Source of the DNA: Natronomonas salina
GTDB lineage: Archaea > Halobacteriota > Halobacteria > Halobacteriales > Haloarculaceae
Length of the DNA: 64,000 nucleotides
Direction of reading: 5' to 3'
Assembly: GCF_013391105.1 (NCBI RefSeq)
Contig: NZ_CP058335.1
Span: 2,666,001-2,730,000, forward strand
Part shown: positions 18,023 through 27,306 of the stretch, piece after piece
Numbering within the stretch: position 1 is the first letter of the stretch
Layout: every line of letters starts with the position of its first letter
Translations under genes and position numbers: made by a program
The notes under the pieces: model-generated
What the model saw: only the letters and a program-made list of their open reading frames with translations
The model's database searches: none
Told to the model about the DNA's origin: nothing

Positions 18023-19441
18023 TCACCGCCGGTAGCGGCGGAGCCGCCGGGCGACCGCCTCGGCGACGGTGCCGTCCAGGCGGTCCCGGAGCGTCCCGAG
18101 GAGGCCCCGCGGGACGAACAGGACGAACAGGACGAAGACGACGCCGAGGTACAGTCCCGCGCGGCCGTCGACGAAGACGTTGATGAACTCGAGGACGGTG
18201 AACTCGCCGACGCCGGCCGAGAGGACGCCGTCCGAGAGGGTGCCGCGGAGGAACCGCGCGAGGCCGTGGGACTCCGTCGAGAGGATGCCCTGCAGGACCT
18301 CGTGGAAGAGGAAGCCGTACAGCGCGCCGGCCAGCGTGCCGAAGCCGCCGATGATGGTCGCCAGCAGCGCGTCGGCGGTGACGAAGAGGTCGAAGGTGTT
18401 CTCCGGGGCGACCGACCGGCGGTACCCCGCGAACAGCCCGCCGCCGACGGCGGCGAAGAAGCCGCTGATGCCGAAGGCGCCCATCTTGTACCAGAAGGTG
18501 TTGTACCCGACCGCCTCCGCGCGCTCCTCGTTCTCGCGGATGGCGACCATCACCCGGCCGAACGGCGAGTGGACGATCCGCTGCATCGCGAGGTAGCACA
18601 GCAGGACGACGACGCCGACGGCGTAGAAGGAGACGTCCGCCGTCCCGAGGTCGACGCCCGTTCCGAGGACGTTCTCGAAGCTGTCGCCGGTGAGGCGGCC
18701 GATCTTGACCCCGAGGCCGTCGACGAACGGGACGCCGACCTCGTAGCCCGCGCGGTCGAACTCAACGCTGGTGCCGTCCCGGGGGTTCGAGCCGACGTAG
18801 CTCCAGTTGCGGACGAAGACGTGGGCGACCTCGGCGAACCCGAGGGTCACCATCGCGAAGTAGACGCCCGTCAGCCGGAACGAGACGGCGCCGACGAGGA
18901 CGGCCACGACGAACGCCAGCAGCGCCCCCAGGAGCAACATCAGCATGAACGGCGCCTCCGCGGGCAGGACGGGCACCTTCCCCGAGCCCGCGAGGATGAC
19001 GAAGTACGCGCCGATGCCGTAGAACATCGCGTGGCCGAACGAGAGGTAGCCCGTGTAGCCGCTGACGAAGTCGAAGCTCATCGCGAACAGCCCGAAGTAC
19101 AGCACGAACACCATCGTCGTGATGCGGGGCAGGAAGACGTCGAAGAGGTCGCCGACGTGGACGCCGAGGACCGAGACGTCGACGCCGACGAGGAAGCCGT
19201 AGAGGAACGGATACAGCGCCAGGACGGCGACGACGGCGACGTGGACCGCGTGCGTCTCCAGGTACCGTCCGACGGTGGCCGCGAGTCCGGATTCACCCGC
19301 ACCGGGCGGCGCGCCCTCGCCTCCGCCGACGTCGGGCGTCGTGCCGGCGTCGTCGCCGCCGGCGCCCGGCGCGTCCGCCGGGGAGCTGGCGCTGCTGGAT
19401 TCGCCGTCGGGGCCGCCGGGGCCGGAGTCGGGGGCGCTAAT
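18023..19441 (-). CDS. livM: branched-chain amino acid-type ABC permease LivM, probable ATT start
   Basis: The second permease subunit of the Liv importer, last gene of the operon. From the ATT at 19439-19441 the product is 472 residues: a Gly/Pro/Asp-rich disordered stretch of about 60, a first transmembrane helix (AVVAVLALYPFLYGFLVG), then the standard permease with SGYTGYLSFGHAMFYGIGAY and the IIGGFGTLAGALYGF cytoplasmic loop. No ATG, GTG or TTG occurs in frame before the internal ATG at 19112-19114, which would remove the first helix. ATT overlaps the livH stop as ATTAG, mirroring the coupled overlaps upstream in the operon. The rare start is an inference; function is secure. Confidence 0.85.
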   Translation of the reverse strand: MSAPDSGPGGPDGESSSASSPADAPGAGGDDAGTTPDVGGGEGAPPGAGESGLAATVGRYLETHAVHVAVVAVLALYPFLYGFLVGVDVSVLGVHVGDLFDVFLPRITTMVFVLYFGLFAMSFDFVSGYTGYLSFGHAMFYGIGAYFVILAGSGKVPVLPAEAPFMLMLLLGALLAFVVAVLVGAVSFRLTGVYFAMVTLGFAEVAHVFVRNWSYVGSNPRDGTSVEFDRAGYEVGVPFVDGLGVKIGRLTGDSFENVLGTGVDLGTADVSFYAVGVVVLLCYLAMQRIVHSPFGRVMVAIRENEERAEAVGYNTFWYKMGAFGISGFFAAVGGGLFAGYRRSVAPENTFDLFVTADALLATIIGGFGTLAGALYGFLFHEVLQGILSTESHGLARFLRGTLSDGVLSAGVGEFTVLEFINVFVDGRAGLYLGVVFVLFVLFVPRGLLGTLRDRLDGTVAEAVARRLRRYRR

Positions 19442-20429
19442 GGCCGCCCACCTCCGCGACGCCGAAGAGGCCCTTCGGCCGGACGACCAGCACGACCACG
19501 AGCACGAGGAACATCACCAGTTCGGGGAGACCGGGGAAGTCGACGTAGTTGATGAACAGCCACGTCATCAGCGCGTCGACGAACCCGACGAGGACGCCCG
19601 CGACGACGGTCCCCTTGAACGAGCCGAGCCCGCCGATGATGACGACGATGAAGCCGATGAGCAGCGCCTCGACGCCGAGCGGGACGCTCGCGCCGAAGCG
19701 GGGGTCCCACATCAGGAGGACGCCGGCCAGTCCGGCCAGCCCCGAGCCGACGCCGAAGACGACGGTGAACGCCCGGCGGACGTCGATGCCGAGCGCCTGC
19801 GTCATCTCGGCGTCCTCGCTGCCGGCGCGGATGTACAGCCCGTAGCGCGTCCGCGTCAGGAACAGGAAGATGGCGGCGACGACGAGCAGGCCGACGAGCG
19901 CCTCGAAGAGGTAGAGCCCGCGGGTGGGCGTCCCGAGGATGCCGTAGCGGTTCGAGAGGAAGTCGGGGGCCGTCCCGATGGCGGCCTGCCACTCGGTCTG
20001 GGGGCGGAGCCCGCGCAGCTCGACGACGATGCGGGCCAGTTCGTCGATGACGAGCACGAGCCCGAACGTCAGCAGGATCTGGAACAGCGGCTCGCGGTCG
20101 TAGATGGGTCGGATGAGCGTCCGCTCGATGGCGGCGCCCAGCGCCGTCAGCGCGGCGAAGACGACGGCGACCGCGACGAAGAAGACGAGCAGGCGGGCGG
20201 CGTCGCCGCTGGCGCCGGAGACGAACGCGACCATGACGGCGCCGCCGAGGTAGGCGCCGACCATCGTCAGCGACCCGTGCGCGAAGTTGAGCACGCCCAT
20301 CAGCCCGAAGATGAGGCTGAGCCCGCTGGCGATGACGACGTACAGCGCGGCCTTCGAGAGCGCGTCGAGGGTGATGCCGACCGGCGCGAACAGGGGGACG
20401 GCGGCGTCGACGAGTACGAGTCCCGTCAT
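19437..20429 (-). CDS. livH: branched-chain amino acid-type ABC permease LivH
   Basis: First permease subunit of the importer, 330 residues and about eight hydrophobic segments. The block IFGLMGVLNFAHGSLTMVGAY (about residues 40-60) is diagnostic for LivH, and VIIGGLGSFKGTVVAGVLVG (about 270) is the loop that contacts the ATPase. Its ATG overlaps the livF stop as ATGA. It forms the membrane channel with LivM. Together with the lipoprotein receptor and two ATPases it completes a transporter of the HAAT family, which carries branched-chain amino acids, but also amides, urea or aromatic acids. Confidence 0.93.
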   Translation of the reverse strand: MTGLVLVDAAVPLFAPVGITLDALSKAALYVVIASGLSLIFGLMGVLNFAHGSLTMVGAYLGGAVMVAFVSGASGDAARLLVFFVAVAVVFAALTALGAAIERTLIRPIYDREPLFQILLTFGLVLVIDELARIVVELRGLRPQTEWQAAIGTAPDFLSNRYGILGTPTRGLYLFEALVGLLVVAAIFLFLTRTRYGLYIRAGSEDAEMTQALGIDVRRAFTVVFGVGSGLAGLAGVLLMWDPRFGASVPLGVEALLIGFIVVIIGGLGSFKGTVVAGVLVGFVDALMTWLFINYVDFPGLPELVMFLVLVVVLVVRPKGLFGVAEVGGH

Positions 20430-21124
20430 GCGCTGAGGTGCCTCCGGATGGCCTCGTCGTCCCTCGTGACGCCCTCGGTCGAGCCGGACTCGACGACCGT
20501 CCCGTGGTCGATGAGGTAGAAGCGGTCGGCGAGGTCCATCGCCAGCGGGAAGTTCTGCTCGACGAGCAGCACGGTCGACTCCTCGGCGACGCGGGCCAGC
20601 GCGTCCGCGACCGCCTGGACGATCTTCGGGGCGAGGCCCTCGCTGGGCTCGTCGACGAGCAGGAGGTCGTTGTTCCCGACCAGCCCGCGGGCGATGGCGA
20701 CCATCTGCTGCTGGCCGCCCGAGAGGTCCCCGGCCTCACGGCCGCGGTGGGACTCGAGTTCGGGGAACGAGGCGTAGGCCGTCTCGAAGGCCGCCTCGAC
20801 GGACTCCCCTGGCGGCGTCGCGATGCGGAGGTTCTCGTCGACGGTCAGGTGCGAGAACATCCGCCGCTCCTCGGGCACCCAGCCGACGCCCATCCGCGCG
20901 ACCTCGTGGGTCGGCCGGCCGGTGACGTCCTCGCCGCGGAACCGGACGGTCCCCTCCCGCGGCGGCGTCAGCTGGAGGATGGAGCGCAGCGTCGTCGTCT
21001 TCCCGACGCCGTTGCGGCCGATGAGCGCGACGCACTCGCCGGACTCGACTTCCAGGGAGATGCCCTGGAGGATGTGGCTCTCGCCGTAGTAGCTGTGGAC
21101 GTCGTCGACCGACAGCAGGCTCAC
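20426..21124 (-). CDS. livF: Liv-type ABC transporter ATPase LivF
   Basis: A 232-residue ATP-binding subunit. Walker A is GRNGVGKTT (about residues 37-45), the signature is LSGGQQQM (about 138), and Walker B is LLLVDEPSEGLAP (about 158-170), whose SEGLAP ending is typical of LivF. Starts with GTG overlapping the livG stop as GTGA. It pairs with LivG to power import on the cytoplasmic face. Confidence 0.94.
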   Translation of the reverse strand: MSLLSVDDVHSYYGESHILQGISLEVESGECVALIGRNGVGKTTTLRSILQLTPPREGTVRFRGEDVTGRPTHEVARMGVGWVPEERRMFSHLTVDENLRIATPPGESVEAAFETAYASFPELESHRGREAGDLSGGQQQMVAIARGLVGNNDLLLVDEPSEGLAPKIVQAVADALARVAEESTVLLVEQNFPLAMDLADRFYLIDHGTVVESGSTEGVTRDDEAIRRHLSA

Positions 21125-21942
21125 GCCGCCTCACCTCCGACTGACTCGTCGGGGTCGGCACCGCCCGCCTCGCCGGGTTCGTAACCGCCGAGGTAGGCGT
21201 CCTGGACGCGCTCGCTCTCCCGGATGGCCTCGGGTTCGTCGTCGGCGATGAGCGACCCCTGGTGGAGGACCGCGATGCGGTCGCTGACCTCCATCACCAC
21301 GTCCATGTTGTGCTCGACGAGCAGCACCGCGTGGTCGGCGGCAATGTCGTCGATGAGCGCCGTGAGGTCGTCGATGCCGTCGCTGGAGATGCCGGCGGTC
21401 GGCTCGTCCAGCAGGAGGACGTCGGGGTCGCCGGCCAGCGCGATGGCGACCTCGAGGTTGCGCTTCTCGCCGTGGCTGAGCGTCTCGGCGGTCGTCTCCG
21501 CCTCCTGGGCGAGGCCGACTCGCTCGAGGATGACGCGGGCCTCGCGCTCGTACTCGGGGAAGGCGCCGACGTTCCGCCAGGCCTTCCAGGAGTCGGCGCC
21601 GCCGGCGGCCTGCGCGGCGATGCGGACGTTCTCGAGGACCGTCGACGTGGCGAAGATATTCGTGATCTGGTACGAGCGGTGGATGCCGGCCAGCGCGGTC
21701 TCGTGGGGGTCGCTGTCCGTGACGTCGACCCAGCCGCCGTCCGAGCCGGGGTCGCTCGCGCGGTACTCGACGGTCCCCGCGGTGGGCGCCAGCACGCCGG
21801 TCAGCAGGTTGAAGAACGTCGTCTTGCCGGCGCCGTTGGGGCCGATGAGCGAGCAGGTCTCGTCGCCGAGCTCGAAGTCCACGCCGTCGACGGCGGTGAC
21901 GCCGCCGAAGCGCTTCGTGAGCCCGCTTGTGCGCAGCACCAT
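21121..21942 (-). CDS. livG: Liv-type ABC transporter ATPase LivG
   Basis: A 273-residue ATP-binding subunit starting MVLRTSGLTKRFGG at the ATG at 21942. Walker A is GPNGAGKTT (about residues 34-42), the signature is LSHGEKRNLE with the LivG-typical SHGE, and Walker B is VLLLDEPTAGIS. The start is five bases after the receptor stop, so the two are co-transcribed. The acidic C-terminal tail after about residue 250 is a haloarchaeal extension. The start is assigned by homology because the frame stays open far upstream across the antisense of other genes. Confidence 0.94.
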   Translation of the reverse strand: MVLRTSGLTKRFGGVTAVDGVDFELGDETCSLIGPNGAGKTTFFNLLTGVLAPTAGTVEYRASDPGSDGGWVDVTDSDPHETALAGIHRSYQITNIFATSTVLENVRIAAQAAGGADSWKAWRNVGAFPEYEREARVILERVGLAQEAETTAETLSHGEKRNLEVAIALAGDPDVLLLDEPTAGISSDGIDDLTALIDDIAADHAVLLVEHNMDVVMEVSDRIAVLHQGSLIADDEPEAIRESERVQDAYLGGYEPGEAGGADPDESVGGEAA

Positions 21943-21947
21943 CGCGC

Positions 21948-23300
21948 CTACAGCGAACACCCCATCTCCGAACTGTCCTCGGGGAGGGTCGTCTCGTCGG
22001 CGGAGATGCGCGCCAGCGGCTCGCCCGGCATGATCGGCGCGTCCCAGTTGTCCTCGGTGTTCGGCACGGGGTACGCGACCGTCATCTCCGAGCGCGCCTG
22101 GTTGTTGTACTCCTGGTAGGTGTAGGCGTCCTCGCCCTTCGGCGTCTCGGCGATGGTCATCCCTCGCATCTCCGAGGCGATGTCGGCGCCGTCGGTCGAG
22201 CCGCCGGCCTCGACGGCCTGGGCGATGGAGGAGGCGGCCGCGAACATCCCGGAGGTGAACAGGTCCGGCACCTTGCCGTACGTCGAGGTGTAGGCGTCGA
22301 CGAAGGCGCTGTTGATCTCGTTGTCGTACTGGTTCCAGTGGTACCGGCTGGTGAACGGCCCCAGCAGCGCGTCCTGGATCTTCTCGGCGGTCAGGTCGCC
22401 GAGGACGCGCTCGGCGACGCCGCCGATGGCCGCCGTCGAGATCTCGGTCGCGAAGCCGCCGAACATCCGGAGGCCGTACTCGCCGGACAGCCCCTCGTCG
22501 AGGAAGTTCGGCAGCGTCACGACCGTGAAGCCGCCGATGACGGCGTCGGCGTTGGCCTCGACGGCGTTCTCGAAGAGGCCGCCGAACTGGTCGTGGCCGC
22601 GCGGGACGTACCGCTCGCCGACGATCTCGATGCCCTCGCTCTCGAGGACGTTCTTGTAGTTCCGCGCGACCGCGCGGCCGAACGAGTAGTCCGCGGCCAT
22701 GATGAACACCCGCTCGACGTCCGTCTCCTGGGCGACGTACCGGCCGCCGGAGCGGGCGTCCATCGCGGTGTTCTCGCTGGCGCGGAAGATCTGCTCGCCG
22801 CAGAGTTCCGAGTCGCTGGTCAGGTCGGCCGCGGCGGCCGGACCGGCCAGGTACGGTACGCCCGCCTGTTTGGCCACGTCGATGACCCGCCGGGCGCCGT
22901 CGGAGGAGGCGATGCCGCAGAGCATGTCGACCTCCTGGTCCTGGACGAGGTCCGTCGCGAGGGTCTGGGCCTGGTCGGGACTGAACTGCGAGTCCTCGAC
23001 GTACAGCTCGTAGGTGACGTCGTCGGCCTCGATGGTCTCCTCCCCGGACGTCGAGACGTCGAGGGGGTCCTGGTCGTACTTGTAGGCCATCCCCGACAGG
23101 AAGCCCCACAGCGACTGCTGGCCGTAGTACTGGACGTCGCCGGTCAGCGGCTGCATGAGACCGATCTTGACGGTCCCCTCGGCGCTGCCGCCGCCGTTCC
23201 CGTTCCCGCCGTCGGTACAGCCCGCCAGTCCCAGCGTGCTCGCGGTCCCCGCCGCCGCGGCCGTCTTGAGCCACTGCCTCCGCGTCTGTTCGCGTGCCAT
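21948..23300 (-). CDS. Liv-type ABC transporter substrate-binding lipoprotein
   Basis: A 450-residue extracellular receptor and first gene of the importer operon. The signal REQTRRQWLK followed by a hydrophobic stretch and LAGC (Cys at about residue 28) marks Tat export and lipid anchoring, the usual haloarchaeal arrangement. The mature part starts with GTVKIGLMQPLTG, the Leu/Ile/Val-binding-protein-type periplasmic fold, and carries blocks such as VDMLCGIASSDGAR. Ligand not deducible: the neighbouring acyl-CoA synthetase and thioesterase argue for an organic acid as much as for an amino acid. Start set at the ATG at 23300, just before the signal. Confidence 0.9.
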   Translation of the reverse strand: MAREQTRRQWLKTAAAAGTASTLGLAGCTDGGNGNGGGSAEGTVKIGLMQPLTGDVQYYGQQSLWGFLSGMAYKYDQDPLDVSTSGEETIEADDVTYELYVEDSQFSPDQAQTLATDLVQDQEVDMLCGIASSDGARRVIDVAKQAGVPYLAGPAAAADLTSDSELCGEQIFRASENTAMDARSGGRYVAQETDVERVFIMAADYSFGRAVARNYKNVLESEGIEIVGERYVPRGHDQFGGLFENAVEANADAVIGGFTVVTLPNFLDEGLSGEYGLRMFGGFATEISTAAIGGVAERVLGDLTAEKIQDALLGPFTSRYHWNQYDNEINSAFVDAYTSTYGKVPDLFTSGMFAAASSIAQAVEAGGSTDGADIASEMRGMTIAETPKGEDAYTYQEYNNQARSEMTVAYPVPNTEDNWDAPIMPGEPLARISADETTLPEDSSEMGCSL

Positions 23301-23384
23301 GGTAGTGAGATACACTCACAGACGGGCAAAAGGGGAGAGGTTCACATGTCAACCGTCGGCGGCCTCGACGGCAGAATCTGCCGG

Positions 23385-24095
23385 TCAGTCCGTCTCGTCG
23401 AGCCGCTCGAGCGCGTCGACGAGGCTCCGGAGGAGCTTCTTCTCGCCGCGGCGCATGTTCTTGGAGACGGCGGTCGTCGAGACGTCGAACTCGTCGGCGA
23501 GCGTCGACAGCGTCGCGTCCCGCGGCGTCTCGAAGTAGCCGGCGTCGGCCGCCCGTCGGATGGTCCGCCGTTCGACGTCCGACAGCGACCGGCAGGCGTC
23601 GAGGAGTTCGCCCGCCGCCTCGACGTTCCCCAGGACGTCGAACAGCTGGTCGAGTTCGAGGTCGCGGCGCCGCTCGACGTGGAACTCGTTGTTCTTGTCG
23701 AGGGCGTAGAGGGTCTCGTCGGCGGTGCCGCCGTCGTCGAAGCCGACCTGCCAGAGCTCCTGGCCGTTCCGGATCTGGAACGGCCCCGTGATGTAGCCGC
23801 CGCGGTCGTGGATGACCGTCATCGCGTTCGTCTGCTCGATGACCGTCCGGACGACCGCGGTGTCGTCCTGCCGGGAGAACAGCTGGTACTCGTTCATGTT
23901 GCCGTGCTCCCGCAGCGCCGACAGCCCGTTGTCCAGGGCCCCCCGGTCGGCCCCCTCGACCAGCAGCCGCGTCTCCAGTTCCTCCCGCGCCGCGTCGAGC
24001 CGCCAGTGCATCGTCGAGAACGCCACCTCGTGGTCCGCGGTCGTGTCGATGAAGGGGCAGTCGTACTGCTCCATCTCCATGGTGACGTCCAACAT
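23385..24095 (-). CDS. Bat-like HTH regulator
   Basis: A 236-residue transcription factor of the bacterio-opsin activator type common in haloarchaea. The C-terminal HTH_10 domain (about residues 175-230) carries LSDVERRTIRRAADAGYFETPRDATLSTLADEFDVSTTAVSKNMRRGEKKL in its usual order, with helix-turn-helix at DEFDVSTTAVSKNMRR. The N-terminal half is a sensor-like domain of the kind found in Bat relatives. Start at the ATG 24095, which yields MLDVTMEMEQ. It sits between the Liv operon and an acyl-CoA synthetase, all on one strand, so it is the most likely local regulator of both. Confidence 0.87.
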   Translation of the reverse strand: MLDVTMEMEQYDCPFIDTTADHEVAFSTMHWRLDAAREELETRLLVEGADRGALDNGLSALREHGNMNEYQLFSRQDDTAVVRTVIEQTNAMTVIHDRGGYITGPFQIRNGQELWQVGFDDGGTADETLYALDKNNEFHVERRRDLELDQLFDVLGNVEAAGELLDACRSLSDVERRTIRRAADAGYFETPRDATLSTLADEFDVSTTAVSKNMRRGEKKLLRSLVDALERLDETD

Positions 24096-24143
24096 ACGAC
24101 CCCCAGTAGCGACCGCAGCGGTATAACAGTTCGTCACGTGGTG

Positions 24144-25787
24144 TCAGTCGACGAACCGCTCCGCGACGGCCTCGCGGTCGATCTTGGCGACGCCGCTGCG
24201 CGGGAGTTCGTCGACGACGGTCAGCCCCTTCGGCACCGCGTAGTCGGCGACGCGCCCCTCGAGGAAGGACGCGAGGGCCGCCGGCGTCAGCGAGTCGTCG
24301 CCCTCGACGACCGCGTGCCCGACCGTGCCGAACCGCTCGTCGGGGACCCCGACGACGACCGCGTCCTCGACCTTCGGGTGGTCGGTGATGGCGGCCTCGA
24401 CGCGCGGCGGGTAGACGTTCTCGCCGCCGGAGACGAACATGTTCTTCTTCCGGCCCTCGACGTGGACGTAGCCGTCGTCGTCGACGCGGGCGAGGTCGCC
24501 CGTCGAGACCCACGCGCCGAAGGTCCGGGCCGACGCCGCCGGCGCGTCGAGGTAGCCCGCGGCGGCGTGGGGCCCCGCGAGCTCCAGTTCGCCGATCTCG
24601 CCGTCCTCGACCGGCCGCCCCGCGCCGTCGACGATCCGGACGTCGACGTGCATCGCCGGGACGCCGACGCTGGCGGCCTTCTCGGGCGGGAAATCTTCGG
24701 GCATCGCGAAGTTGTTCGGCCCGCACTCGGTGAGGCCGTACCCCTGGGAGAACTCGACGCCGCGGTCGCGCCACGCCTCGACGACCGGCCGCCGGCAGGG
24801 CCCGCCGCCGCTCTTGACGAACCGCAGCGACGAGAGGTCGGTCCCGTCCCAGGCGTCGTCGCGAGCCATCGCCGCCAGCACCGACGGGACGGCGACGAGC
24901 ACCGTCGCGGATCGCCGCTCGACGTCGCGGAGCACCGGCTCGGGCTCGACCTCCGGCCGCAGCAGCAGCGTCCCGCCGACGTGGAACAGCGGCAGCGTGA
25001 GGACGTTCCAGCCGCCGGTGTGGAACAGCGGGAAGCACAGCGGGGCCACGTCGTCCTCGCGGATGCCCCACGACGTGATGGTGTTGAACGAGTTCCAGTA
25101 GACGCTCCCGTGGGTGATCTCGGTCTCCTTCGGGACGCCCGTCGAGCCGCCGGTGTGGAGCAGGAGGTGCGTGTCGGACAGCGCGGACTCGACGCCGTCG
25201 ACGGGCGCGCCGTCGTACCGCCCCGCCTCGAGGGGCTCGTGACGGTGGTCGGCGTCGACGGGCAGCGACCGGACGGTCGGGTCGACGTCGCTGCGGTCGA
25301 GGGCGTCGACGAGCTCGGCCTCGAACGGCGTCTCGACGACGACCGCGGCGGGGTCGACGTCGCCCAGCACCGCCGCCAGCTCCCGCTCGGGCAGCCGGTG
25401 GGACAGCGGCGCCAGGACGCTGCCAATCTTCGCGGTCGCGAAGAACAGGTCGAACTGCTCGATGCGGTTCCGCGAGACGACGGCCACACGGTCGCCGGCC
25501 CCGACGCCGAGGGCCCGGAGCGCCCGGGCCGCCCGGTTGGCCCGCGCATCGACGTCCGCGTAGGTGTAGGCGTCGTCCGTCGCGGTGTCCCGGACCGCCA
25601 CGCGGGCCGGCGTGAGCCGCGCGCGGCGCCGGCTCCAGTCGCCGACCCACTCGTACGGACGGTCGCCGTGGTCGTGGGGGACGGCGGCCGTCCGCGCCCT
25701 CAGACATCGTCCACCGCGTGCGGTCCGTGGGCTGTGCTCTCCTGGCTCCGCCACGGCGGCCGCCCCCGTCCGGTCGTCCCGTGTCAT
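24144..25787 (-). CDS. AMP-forming acyl-CoA synthetase, start uncertain
   Basis: An ANL-superfamily ligase of about 500-547 residues. The adenylate-forming P-loop is LLHTGGSTGVPKE, a variant of TSGTTGxPKG; GYGLTECGPNN, STGDLARVDDDGYVHVEGRKKNM and the terminal RSGVAKIDR complete the motifs. The given start MTRDDRTG adds an odd Arg/Ala-rich tail before the normal beginning at DRPYEWVGDWS. A better start, ATG at 25706 (MSEGADGRRP), lies one frame away and would join if one C were removed from the C5 run at about 25675-25680. Its place upstream of the Bat-like gene and the Liv operon suggests it activates the imported acid. Confidence 0.82.
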   Translation of the reverse strand: MTRDDRTGAAAVAEPGEHSPRTARGGRCLRARTAAVPHDHGDRPYEWVGDWSRRRARLTPARVAVRDTATDDAYTYADVDARANRAARALRALGVGAGDRVAVVSRNRIEQFDLFFATAKIGSVLAPLSHRLPERELAAVLGDVDPAAVVVETPFEAELVDALDRSDVDPTVRSLPVDADHRHEPLEAGRYDGAPVDGVESALSDTHLLLHTGGSTGVPKETEITHGSVYWNSFNTITSWGIREDDVAPLCFPLFHTGGWNVLTLPLFHVGGTLLLRPEVEPEPVLRDVERRSATVLVAVPSVLAAMARDDAWDGTDLSSLRFVKSGGGPCRRPVVEAWRDRGVEFSQGYGLTECGPNNFAMPEDFPPEKAASVGVPAMHVDVRIVDGAGRPVEDGEIGELELAGPHAAAGYLDAPAASARTFGAWVSTGDLARVDDDGYVHVEGRKKNMFVSGGENVYPPRVEAAITDHPKVEDAVVVGVPDERFGTVGHAVVEGDDSLTPAALASFLEGRVADYAVPKGLTVVDELPRSGVAKIDREAVAERFVD

Positions 25788-25870
25788 GGAGTACCACAGG
25801 ATACCGGGGGCCATCAATCCGGAGATTCACATATCAACCTCCGGTTCTTTGGGTCGGTTTGCCACAATCC

Positions 25871-25878
25871 GTTTATAC
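25871..25878 (+). promoter_or_regulatory. TATA box of the lipase-like gene
   Basis: GTTTATAC, 21-28 bases upstream of the ATG at 25899, fits a leaderless haloarchaeal promoter. Confidence 0.5.
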
Positions 25879-25898
25879 GGACGCCACGGAGTCTACCC

Positions 25899-27219
25899 AT
25901 GACCGACCCCATCCCAGGCCTCGACCGCCGGCAGTTCCTGCACGCGGCGACCGCCTCCAGCGCGCTGTTCGCGTCGGGCACGGCGGCGGCGACCCACGAC
26001 GGCACCGAGGACGACCCGCTGGCCGGGTTCGGCGGCACGGCCTGCGACGTCGACCGCACCGACGACCGCTACCTCCCCTGGTCGACCGATGGCGCCTACG
26101 GCGGCTGGGGCGGCCACGAGTACCACGCCACCCGGCCCGGGCTGGCGGGCGGCGAGAACCCGGTCGTCTTCGTCCACGGCAACACCCACGACGCCTGCGA
26201 CTGGTCGGACCACGCGACGCGCTACCTCCGGCGCGGCTACCGCGGCGACCAGCTGTGGTCCATCACGTTCGCCGCCGAGAGTCCCACGCACGACGAGATG
26301 GCCCGACAGCTCGAGGACTTCGTCGGGAACGTCCTGGCGTACACGGGCGCCGACAGCGTCGACGTGGTGAGCCACAGCCTCGGCGTCACCGGCGTCCGGT
26401 TCTGGATGGCCGACAGCGCCGACTTCGCGGATATCGACGAGCGGTTCGACGTCGGCATCGGGCCCGCGCTACGACGTCGTCGACACGTTCGTCGGCTGCG
26501 CCGGCGCCAACGAGGGCACCGCGACCTGCGGTCCCGGGTGCGAGCAGGGGCCGGGCGCCAACCGCGTCTGCGGGTTCATCTCGCCGGACTGCGCCGAGGC
26601 CGGTGGCCCGCTGTACGAGCTGAACGAGCCGGACGAGACGCCCGGCGACGTCGACTACTACACCATCCGCGGCGACCTCGATTACTTCTACGCGGACAAC
26701 CCCGACAGCCCGAAGCTCGAGGGCGCCGAGACGAACCTTCTCCTCCCGGGGCGGGCGCACAACGCCACCCGCGCCAGCGATGCCGCTATCGAGTGCATCT
26801 ACCAGTGGGTGACCGACGGCGCGGGATCGGGCGGCCCGGAGCGGGAGACCGACGTCGCGGTCGAGGGGAGCCGCGAGATGGGATCGGTCCACGTCGGCGG
26901 CGGCGTCGCCCGGGTCCAGTTGACGGTCGAGGCCGACGCGCCGGTGCTGCTCCGCGACCGCGTCCCCTACGAGGCGCGCGTCCTGACCGACCGCAGCGAC
27001 GACGTGACGGCAGTCGCGCCCCGACCGCACCGCGGCGTCCGGGAGGTCTACCTCGACGGGACGGCCCGCAGCCACGACGTCGAGTACCTCGTGGAACTGC
27101 CGGCGTCGTCGGGGTACTACGAGTTCGGACCGGCAGCGGTGCGGACGCCAGACGCGACCGCCTGGGCGGCGGTTCCCGAAACGGCGACGGAGGTGCTCGT
27201 AGTCGGCAGCGAGACCTGA
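25899..27219 (+). pseudogene. Tat-exported lipase-like alpha/beta hydrolase, frameshifted
   Basis: Two reading frames together make an approximately 439-residue secreted hydrolase. The first (25899 to about 26460) carries a twin-arginine signal LDRRQFLHAATASSALFASG, the oxyanion-hole block PVVFVHGNTHDACDW and the nucleophile elbow VVSHSLGVTG (GxSxG-like SHSLG). The frame then breaks within GGGCCCGCGC at about 26460-26466 and continues in the +1 frame as YDVVDTFVGCAGANEGT, through a cysteine-rich segment, a catalytic-His region LLLPGRAHNATRASD and a C-terminal beta-rich domain to the stop at 27219. One extra base explains the break. Either a recent inactivation or a sequence error. Confidence 0.75.
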
Positions 27220-27306
27220 CGTCGGCGTCGGCAGGTCGGGGTTACGCCGTCCCATCCGGTAGTTACCGACTGGATAACTATGCTTGTGAGGGCTCGGTAT
27301 CGGAAC

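Noticed and set aside
21121-25830. A 1569-codon minus-strand frame covering livG and upstream genes
   Set aside because: Only its last 273 codons are LivG; the rest is a wrong frame through the receptor, regulator and synthetase.
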